Below, one piece after another: positions 6,409 to 10,695 of a stretch of DNA of 10,695 bases; position 1 is the stretch's first letter; the number at the start of each line of letters is the position of its first letter. The stretch spans positions 1-10,695 of the forward strand of contig CAAFVM010000044.1 in assembly GCA_900766495.1 (NCBI GenBank), given 5' to 3'. A program made the position numbers and the translations under genes. A model generated the notes under the pieces. The model had not been told where the DNA came from, did not search any database, and saw only the letters and a program-made list of their open reading frames with translations. Source of the DNA: Clostridia bacterium. Its GTDB lineage: Bacteria > Bacillota > Clostridia > Christensenellales > Borkfalkiaceae.

Positions 6409-7146
6409 TTATTCGCCTTTTTTCTTATTTTCTTTTTTCTTTAATGCTTTTAGTTGTTCGCGCTCGATTTTTTTAGCGTATTTTCTATATAAATCCGGGC
6501 GTTTTTGCTTTGTAAGCTCTATGGCGGCTTCCTTTCTCCATTTATCCACCGCCGCGTGATTGCCCGAAAGCAAAACGTCGGGCACCTTGTCGCCGTTGAA
6601 ATCGGCGGGGCGCGTGTATTGCGGATATTCGAGCAAATCGCCCGTAAAACTTTCGTCGGTCAGACTGTCGGCGGCAAGCACTCCGTCTACGTAGCGGCAA
6701 ACCGCGTCGGCAACCACCATTGCGGGAAGCTCTCCGCCCGTAAGCACGTAATCTCCTATGGAAATTTCCTCGTCGATATATTTATCGAGAACGCGCTGGT
6801 CTACCCCCTCGTAATGTCCGCAAAGCAAAATTACTTTCTCTTTGGCTATAAGCCCTTTAATGTGCTTCTGCTCGAACCGCTTGCCTTTGGGCGACATATA
6901 TATGCGGCAAGCTTTATGCTCGGGGTCGAGCGCTTCGATAGCCGAAGCCACAGGCTGAACCATCATAAGCATGCCCGCGCCGCCGCCGAACGGATAATCG
7001 TCGCATTTTTTGTGCTTGTCCTGCGTGTAGGCGCGTATGTCGTGAACGTTTATTTCCACCTTGCCGTTCTTGGTCGCCCTGCCTATAACGCTTTCGGTTA
7101 AAGGCACAAACATTTCGGGAAAAAGAGTTAAAATATCAATTTTCAA
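6409..7146 (-). CDS. trmD: tRNA (guanine-N1)-methyltransferase TrmD, TTG start
   Basis: The 245-residue SPOUT enzyme methylates G37 of tRNAs reading CNN codons, preventing frameshifting, and works as a dimer. The N-terminus MKIDILTLFPEMF is canonical. YPFGGGAGM lies at 51-59, SPKG at 85-88, and the trefoil-knot SAM site at CGHYEGVDQRV (109-119) and SIGDYVLTGGELPAM (129-143). R151 and the TGDLLEYPQYTRP segment (168-180) lie in the active-site region. The C-terminal tail is highly lysine-rich (KKKENKKKGE). The start is a TTG at 7146, inside the end of rimM (11-nt overlap), with GAGG nine bases upstream; no other start gives the conserved N-terminus. This arrangement points to coupled translation with rimM. 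Confidence 0.97.
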   Translation of the reverse strand: MKIDILTLFPEMFVPLTESVIGRATKNGKVEINVHDIRAYTQDKHKKCDDYPFGGGAGMLMMVQPVASAIEALDPEHKACRIYMSPKGKRFEQKHIKGLIAKEKVILLCGHYEGVDQRVLDKYIDEEISIGDYVLTGGELPAMVVADAVCRYVDGVLAADSLTDESFTGDLLEYPQYTRPADFNGDKVPDVLLSGNHAAVDKWRKEAAIELTKQKRPDLYRKYAKKIEREQLKALKKKENKKKGE

Positions 7147-7642
7147 AGCTCTTCACCTCGCGCAGAAAAACCTCTTTATTCACGGTAAGCGTGCGGTTTT
7201 CAATATCAAAAATCGGTTCGAGTGCCGGAATAAGCGGAAAAATAGCCTTGCCGAGTTCGGGATTGTTTATATAATAAATATCCACTTTGGCGGGCATAAC
7301 GTCGGTTATTTCGCCTGCGGACGTCCCGTCGGACAACACCACGCGGCAACCTATTACGTCGCTTATGAAATAGGTGTTTTCTTCCCTTGAAATTTCGTCT
7401 TTATCGGCGTAAACGCTTTTCCCGCGAAAAAGTTCGGCAACGTTGCGGTCGGCAATTCCCTTTAATAGCAATATAGCGCCCTTATCTTCGCGCATTTTAA
7501 GCACCTGATAACGGACGCCATCTATAATAACGTTTTTAAGCCCTTTAATCGCGAAAAAACCGTCGGTAAAGTTTTTCATTTTAAGTTCGCCGCGTATGCC
7601 CTGCGGTTTTAAAATTTCACCGATTATTATTTCGTTTGCCAT
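7136..7642 (-). CDS. rimM: Ribosome maturation factor RimM
   Basis: This 168-residue protein helps mature the 30S head and binds near S19. The N-terminal RimM domain begins IIIGEILKPQGIRGELKMK (residues 5-23, typical GxxxxxxGxxGE(L/V) pattern), and a C-terminal PRC-barrel domain covers about 91-165 (FISDVIGCRVVLSDG, then ITDVMPAKVDIYYI). The ATG at 7642 starts only three bases after the khpA stop codon. The upstream sequence shows no clear Shine-Dalgarno, so initiation probably depends on ribosomes finishing khpA. The 3' end overlaps the trmD start by 11 nt. The rimM-trmD pairing is nearly universal in bacteria and supports the call. Confidence 0.95.
   Translation of the reverse strand: MANEIIIGEILKPQGIRGELKMKNFTDGFFAIKGLKNVIIDGVRYQVLKMREDKGAILLLKGIADRNVAELFRGKSVYADKDEISREENTYFISDVIGCRVVLSDGTSAGEITDVMPAKVDIYYINNPELGKAIFPLIPALEPIFDIENRTLTVNKEVFLREVKSFEN
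7156..7159 (-). promoter_or_regulatory. Shine-Dalgarno of trmD inside rimM
   Basis: GAGG lies nine bases before the trmD TTG codon, within the last codons of rimM. With the conserved MKIDILTLFPEMF N-terminus it fixes the TTG at 7146 as the start. Confidence 0.75.
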
Positions 7643-7645
7643 AAA

Positions 7646-7894
7646 TTATTTAGCTATTTCGCTTTTTTCTTTTATGTCGATATTGTACTTTTTGCCGCTC
7701 TTCGAAGAAGCCGCTTTAACCAAAGTACGCATAGCTTTAGCTATTTTACCCTGTCTGCCTATGACTTTACCCATATCGTCTTCGCTTAAAACCACGGTTA
7801 CGTTTACGGTATTGCCCTTTTCTTCAACTATATATTCGGCGGCTTCGGGGTCTTCCGCAAAAGTGCCGACGATATATTTTATAAGCTCTATCAT
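7646..7894 (-). CDS. khpA: KH-domain RNA-binding protein KhpA (YlqC)
   Basis: This 82-residue protein is a single KH domain. The diagnostic loop is GRQG (46-49) in MGKVIGRQGKIAKAMRTLVKAA, preceded by a beta strand (NTVNVTVVL) and followed by the closing strand KYNIDIKEK. KhpA proteins are small RNA chaperones, often partnered with KhpB (Jag), with roles in cell elongation and RNA metabolism. The ATG at 7894 has AAGGAG seven bases upstream and gives the family length. A longer frame to 7936 would add 14 residues through a likely promoter region and is rejected. It sits in its usual place between rpsP and rimM, but 285 nt separate it from rpsP, and a TATAAT lies about 30 nt upstream of its start. 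Confidence 0.94.
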   Translation of the reverse strand: MIELIKYIVGTFAEDPEAAEYIVEEKGNTVNVTVVLSEDDMGKVIGRQGKIAKAMRTLVKAASSKSGKKYNIDIKEKSEIAK

Positions 7895-8179
7895 ATAAAA
7901 GCTCCTTTTAGTTTTTTTATATTGATTATATATCAAACGCGGATTTTATTTTTAATACGTAGCCGTCGCGCAGGCACACAGCCGCGCAGTCGTAAAGCCG
8001 CGAACTACAAAAAAATAAAACCGCAAGTAAGTTCGAATATCGCACGCCGCGTAAAACGCACGTTAAAAGGCGCGTTCAAGCCGCTTTTTCCGCGAGCAAA
8101 GCCGAATTTAACCGACTTTGCATGCAGGAATTTTGCGATATGCGTTTAAACTTTAACCCTTTCCGACTAAACGGTAAAC
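7895..8179. other. 285-nt spacer between rpsP and khpA
   Basis: No gene is supported here; the longest minus-strand ATG frame noted is 15 codons without a ribosome binding site. An imperfect direct repeat (TAAACTTTAACCCT at 8147-8160, TAAACTTAACCCT at 8175-8187) overlaps the rpsP stop codon. No terminator with a U-tract was found after rpsP. The left end holds the possible khpA promoter. Possible contents are a processing site or an unannotated small RNA, but nothing recognisable is seen. Confidence 0.5.
7925..7955 (-). promoter_or_regulatory. Possible khpA promoter
   Basis: A perfect TATAAT lies at 7930-7925 on the minus strand in an AT-rich stretch. The best -35 candidate, TTAAAA at 7955-7950, is weak and 19 nt away. 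Transcription would begin around 7918, about 24 nt before the khpA ATG. It would supply khpA and the genes beyond it independently of the main promoter. Confidence 0.45.
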
Positions 8180-8476
8180 TTAACCCTTTTTCTTTTTGGG
8201 GTTGGTTTTAGCGGGAGAAAGCTTTGCAGACTTTTCAATAACGCCTGCGTTAACCAGAAGCGATTTTACCGTTTCGGTGGGCTGAACGCCTTTGGCAAGC
8301 CAATCTTTGGCTTTGTCGGCGTCGATTACCACTTCAGCGGGATTAACGGTGGGATTGTAGTGACCCACTTTATCGATGTACATGCCGTCGCGAGCTACGC
8401 GCGAATCAACAACTACGATACGATAAAAAGGACTCTTCTTATCACCCATTCTGGTCAATCTCATTTTTACTGCCAT
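8180..8476 (-). CDS. rpsP: 30S ribosomal protein S16
   Basis: This 98-residue protein is a component of the 30S subunit body that binds 16S rRNA and is needed for assembly. The N-terminus MAVKMRLTRMGDKKSPFYRI and the following VVVDSRVARDGMYIDKVGHYNP are diagnostic, and VIDADKAKDWLAKGVQPTETV completes the conserved core. The last 15 residues are a lysine-rich tail ending KKKKG. GGAGG lies nine bases before the ATG at 8476. It follows ffh after 38 nt in the order typical of Firmicutes. Confidence 0.98.
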   Translation of the reverse strand: MAVKMRLTRMGDKKSPFYRIVVVDSRVARDGMYIDKVGHYNPTVNPAEVVIDADKAKDWLAKGVQPTETVKSLLVNAGVIEKSAKLSPAKTNPKKKKG

Positions 8477-8514
8477 TTCCGTATTCCTCCGAAAAATTTT
8501 TTTTTGTTTATCTC

Positions 8515-9834
8515 TTAAAACCTGAACGGCATTTTTCCGCCCTTGTTTTTAAGTTGCTTCATCATTTGTTTGCTTTGCTCGAACTGTTTAAGCAGCGAAT
8601 TTACTTCCTGCACGCTTGTTCCGCTGCCCTTTGCCACGCGCATTTTACGCGAATAGTTTAAAATATCGGGGTTGCGGCGTTCGCGCTTGGTCATGGAAAG
8701 AATTATGGCTTTTATGCGCTCGATTTTCTTTTCGTCCACGTCGCCGTCTTTTATGTTCATTTTGCTCATTCCCGGCATCATACCCAAAACGTTGCTTATG
8801 CCGCCCATCTTTTTAACCATTTCGAACTGGTCGAGGTAATCGTCCAAAGTAAAGCTGTTTTCTTTGAATTTCTTTTCTATTTTCTTGGCTTCTTCTTCGG
8901 TAACAGCTTCCTGCGCTTTCTCGATTATGGAAAGAACGTCGCCCATACCGAGGATTCGGCTTGCCATACGGTCGGGGTAGAACGGCTCTAAATCGCCGAG
9001 TTTTTCGCCCACGCCTATAAACTTTATGGGTCTGCCGGTAACCGCCTTTATCGAAAGGCAGGCGCCGCCGCGAGTGTCGCCGTCGAGCTTGGTTAAAACC
9101 ACGCCCGTAACGCCCAAACGCTGATTGAAAGTGCTTGCCACGTCTACCGCGACCTGCCCCGTCATCGAATCGACTACGAGCAGAATTTCGTCGGGATTAA
9201 CAGCCGCTTTAATGTTTTCAAGCTCGGTCATAAGCTTGTCGTCTATCTGTAAACGACCGGCTGTATCTATAATAACCGTATCGAACCCGTATTGTTTAGC
9301 GTGTTCTACGGCTTTTTTAGCTATATCAACAGGGTCTTTCTGCCCCATCGAGAACACTTCGCACCCTGCTTTTTTGCCTACGGTTTCAAGCTGCGCTATC
9401 GCCGCCGGGCGGTAAACGTCGCCTGCGACCAACAGCGGCTTTTTGCCTTGTTTGGAAAGGAGCAACCCGAGCTTTGCCGAAAGCGTGGTTTTACCTGCGC
9501 CCTGCAAGCCGCACATCATTATTACGGTTGGCGGATTAGGCGAAACCGCAAGTTTGCTGTTGGTGCTACCCATAAGCGCAACCAACTCTTCGTTTACGAT
9601 TTTTACAACCTGTTGCGCCGGACTTAAACTTTTTAATATATCTTGCCCTACGGCTTTTTCGGAAACCGCAGCTACGAAATTTTTAACTACGCCGAGATTT
9701 ACGTCGGCTTCCAAAAGCGCGATTCTTATTTCGCGCATCGCCTGCTTTATTTCAAGCTCGGTAAGCTTTCCGCGCTTGGTCATCTTGCTGAAAACGTGAT
9801 TTAATTTTTCACCGAGCGACGAGAAAACCGCCAT
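8515..9834 (-). CDS. ffh: Signal recognition particle protein Ffh
   Basis: The 439-residue GTPase binds SRP RNA and signal sequences and delivers ribosome-nascent chain complexes to FtsY at the membrane. The N domain covers about 1-90. The G domain contains the P-loop GLQGAGKTT (109-117), DVYRPAA (139-145), DTAGR (190-194), TKLDGD (248-253) and GVGEKLGDLEPF (274-285). The methionine-rich M domain follows from about 330, with GMMPGM (351-356), the RNA-binding SGTSVQEV (404-411), and a tail with MM pairs. The ATG at 9834 is chosen because GGAGG lies six bases upstream and it gives the typical N-terminus MAVFSSLGEKL; a TTG at 9855 would add seven residues inside ylxM. It starts one base after the ylxM stop codon, so the two are tightly coupled. 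No SRP RNA gene was found in the window. Confidence 0.98.
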   Translation of the reverse strand: MAVFSSLGEKLNHVFSKMTKRGKLTELEIKQAMREIRIALLEADVNLGVVKNFVAAVSEKAVGQDILKSLSPAQQVVKIVNEELVALMGSTNSKLAVSPNPPTVIMMCGLQGAGKTTLSAKLGLLLSKQGKKPLLVAGDVYRPAAIAQLETVGKKAGCEVFSMGQKDPVDIAKKAVEHAKQYGFDTVIIDTAGRLQIDDKLMTELENIKAAVNPDEILLVVDSMTGQVAVDVASTFNQRLGVTGVVLTKLDGDTRGGACLSIKAVTGRPIKFIGVGEKLGDLEPFYPDRMASRILGMGDVLSIIEKAQEAVTEEEAKKIEKKFKENSFTLDDYLDQFEMVKKMGGISNVLGMMPGMSKMNIKDGDVDEKKIERIKAIILSMTKRERRNPDILNYSRKMRVAKGSGTSVQEVNSLLKQFEQSKQMMKQLKNKGGKMPFRF

Positions 9835-9835
9835 T

Positions 9836-10135
9836 TTAGTCCTCCAGAATTTCAAGAACGCGGGTAATTTCCCCGTCGTTAAAACCGTTTTTAAGGTTTG
9901 CCACGGCTTTTATTTTCGCCTGCAAGCCTATTTTTTCTTCTATTGCGAAAAGCTGCTTTTCGGCGCCGATTAACGCGTCGCTCACTGCCTGCCGCGATAC
10001 GCCGCGATTTTCGGCTATTTCCGCAAGCGACAGGTCGAATCCGTAATAATCTTCAACCGCTTGAGCCTGAGCCGCCGTAAGCATTTTGCCGTAAAGCGAA
10101 TATAACTCGTAAACGGCGTAATCTTTCGAATGCAT
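9836..10135 (-). CDS. ylxM: YlxM-family putative DNA-binding protein (UPF0122)
   Basis: This 99-residue, mostly helical protein has a sigma-70 region 4-like helix-turn-helix at about 36-60 (LSLAEIAENRGVSRQAVSDA). The family is almost always encoded directly before ffh in Firmicutes and has been linked to the SRP pathway; a direct DNA target is not established. MLTAAQAQAVEDYYGFDLS matches the usual lead-in. ATG at 10135 has AGGGGG about seven bases upstream, an imperfect but workable ribosome binding site. Its stop codon is one base before the ffh ATG, and the ffh ribosome binding site lies in its last codons. It is the first gene of the operon, roughly 98 nt downstream of the predicted transcription start. 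ftsY, which precedes it in some relatives, is not present in the window. Confidence 0.93.
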   Translation of the reverse strand: MHSKDYAVYELYSLYGKMLTAAQAQAVEDYYGFDLSLAEIAENRGVSRQAVSDALIGAEKQLFAIEEKIGLQAKIKAVANLKNGFNDGEITRVLEILED

Positions 10136-10239
10136 ACTTACGCCCCCTAAAAGCCGCGGCTTATTTTTCCGTTTGCGGTTCGACTGCTATGCTTCCCCGT
10201 TTACGGCATAATACGCCCTTGCTTTTATTTTACCCGTTT

Positions 10240-10268
10240 ATAATAACACAACGCTTTGCCACTGTCAA
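10240..10268 (-). promoter_or_regulatory. Sigma-A promoter of the ylxM operon
   Basis: On the minus strand TTGACA (10268-10263) is a perfect -35 box and TATTAT (10245-10240) matches five of six bases of the -10 consensus, with the optimal 17-nt spacer. Transcription should start near 10233, leaving a leader of about 98 nt. The leader contains a perfect 12-nt palindrome (AAGCCGCGGCTT, 10151-10162) near the ribosome binding site but no riboswitch that I recognise. The -35 box lies in one arm of an inverted repeat (10262-10285). Confidence 0.88.
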
Positions 10269-10285
10269 GCGTTTTTACTTGACAG
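10262..10285. promoter_or_regulatory. Inverted repeat over the ylxM -35 box
   Basis: CTGTCAAG (10262-10269) and CTTGACAG (10278-10285) form a perfect 8-bp inverted repeat with an 8-nt spacer. One arm includes the operon's -35 box. The other arm supplies a TTGACA on the plus strand, followed after 16 nt by TCTAAT (10301-10306). It may be an operator, a divergent promoter pair, or a hairpin that precedes the T-run of the repeat array. Confidence 0.55.
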
Positions 10286-10370
10286 ACGTATTTTTTTCTT
10301 TCTAATTCCCCGCGGCGAGCGTTTCTGTTAAACGGCTTTTCTTCCGCGAGGGCTAAGTGGTGCCGTTTTT

Positions 10371-10405
10371 TTCTAATTTCCCGCGTACTTTTCTAATTCC
10401 CCGCG
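10371..10405 (+). repeat. Tandem 20-nt motif TTCTAATTYCCCGCG (right pair)
   Basis: TTCTAATTTCCCGCG at 10371-10385 and TTCTAATTCCCCGCG at 10391-10405 are 20 nt apart. A third copy lies at 10300-10314. The spacing equals that of the left-array pair. Confidence 0.85.
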
Positions 10406-10518
10406 ACGTGGTTGTGCGGATATTTAAGTGTTACTCCGCGAGGGTTAAGTAGTGCCACAATCCAACAACGCTTCCGCGAGATGTTTCGACGGCGCTTCGC
10501 TTGCTCAACATGACAGAA
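10397..10518 (+). repeat. 122-nt repeat unit, copy 1
   Basis: This unit recurs at 10574-10695 with the same length and a 177-nt period. The last 76 bases (from 10443) are identical by eye, while the first 46 differ at several positions. It combines a CCCCGCG...CGCGAGGG stem module with a B hairpin. Confidence 0.9.
10479..10518 (+). repeat. B-type hairpin repeat, copy 2
   Basis: ATGTT (10481-10485) pairs with AACAT (10507-10511) around a GGCGCTTCGCTTGCTC core, followed by GACAGAA. It is identical to the copy at 10656-10695. Confidence 0.85.
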
Positions 10519-10524
10519 GCCCCC

Positions 10525-10559
10525 TGTCATTCCGAGCGTAGCCGAGGAATCTCGTGGAA
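10525..10559 (-). repeat. A-type hairpin repeat, copy 3
   Basis: ATTCC (10529-10533) pairs with GGAAT (10546-10550), followed by CTCGTGGAAACG. Its orientation is opposite to the two left-array copies, and the alignment to copy 2 extends into the following CCCCGCGG module. Confidence 0.85.
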
Positions 10560-10573
10560 ACGATCCTTTTTTC

Positions 10574-10695
10574 TTCCCCGCGGCGCGGTTACGCGGGTGT
10601 TTAAGTATTACTCCGCGATGGTTAAGTAGTGCCACAATCCAACAACGCTTCCGCGAGATGTTTCGACGGCGCTTCGCTTGCTCAACATGACAGAA
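10574..10695 (+). repeat. 122-nt repeat unit, copy 2 (at window edge)
   Basis: This is the second copy of the unit at 10397-10518, ending exactly at the window edge with GACAGAA. It contains B hairpin copy 3 (ATGTT at 10658-10662, AACAT at 10684-10688). The near identity of the 3' parts suggests recent duplication or gene conversion. Confidence 0.88.

Larger units (their letters stand above)
10291..10695 (+). repeat. Right repeat array: mosaic of dispersed hairpin modules
   Basis: About 400 nt with no credible gene. It opens with a T-run and CTTTCTAATTCCCCGCGG, the same junction that follows the udk terminator on the other strand. It then holds a CCGCGAGGG module (about 10344-10364), a 20-nt tandem pair (10371-10405), a 122-nt unit (10397-10518) that recurs at 10574-10695, and an A hairpin between the two units. 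The apparent minus-strand frame at 10393-10635 is a translation of the repeats. The array runs off the window edge, so its full extent is unknown. Confidence 0.82.

Noticed and set aside
10136..10233. Small SRP RNA or a riboswitch in the ylxM leader
   Set aside because: The leader has short hairpins and an AGCAG, but the conserved domain IV sequence with GGAAGG-type tetraloop is absent, and no known riboswitch core fits.
10393..10635. 80-residue minus-strand frame
   Set aside because: It lies entirely within the repeat array and its repeated peptide segments reflect the DNA repeats.
10295..10695. Possible CRISPR array at the right edge
   Set aside because: Repeat units are mosaic, of unequal length and imperfect, with no uniform short repeat and unique spacers, and no cas gene is present.

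Overview
This window reads as a low-to-mid-GC chromosomal segment from an uncultured member of the Clostridia. The evidence is the conserved Firmicutes gene order around ffh, rpsP, rimM, trmD, rbgA and rnhB, a clostridial-type SSB with two OB folds, a PdaB-like deacetylase, and strong GGAGG-type ribosome binding sites. No 16S or taxon-specific marker is present, so placement below class is not attempted. All thirteen supported protein genes lie on the minus strand, so the window is best read from right to left.

Right edge (about 10291-10695): a gene-free array of dispersed, hairpin-forming repeats. Next to it is a near-consensus sigma-A promoter (TTGACA, 17 nt, TATTAT, at 10268-10240) that fires leftwards into a long operon: ylxM, ffh, rpsP, khpA, rimM, trmD, rbgA, rnhB, yraN, an RlmL/YpsC-type RNA methyltransferase, and udk. 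The operon ends at a strong intrinsic terminator at 2563-2531. Its content is co-translational protein targeting (YlxM, Ffh), ribosome components and maturation (S16, KhpA, RimM, RbgA, RlmL-like), tRNA modification (TrmD), RNA-DNA hybrid removal (RnhB), a predicted nuclease-fold protein (YraN) and pyrimidine salvage (Udk). rplS and lepB, often found between trmD and rbgA in relatives, are absent here. Genes overlap or nearly touch at ylxM/ffh, khpA/rimM, rimM/trmD and rnhB/yraN. The one large internal gap is 285 nt between rpsP and khpA, where khpA may have its own promoter.

Middle-left (about 2031-2530): a second repeat array starts immediately beyond the udk terminator. It carries the same modules as the right array in the opposite orientation, so the operon is bracketed by inverted copies reading outwards. 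Two related hairpin families (ATTCC/GGAAT stem and ATGTT/AACAT stem), a 20-nt tandem motif and a GC-rich stem module are mixed in both arrays.

Left part: a PdaB-like polysaccharide deacetylase with an N-terminal signal or anchor segment, then a two-OB-fold SSB-like protein, then 252 nt with no supported gene at the left edge. Most of the window is well-understood housekeeping. The unexplained material is the repeat system flanking the operon, and I see no defence, phage or CRISPR locus.
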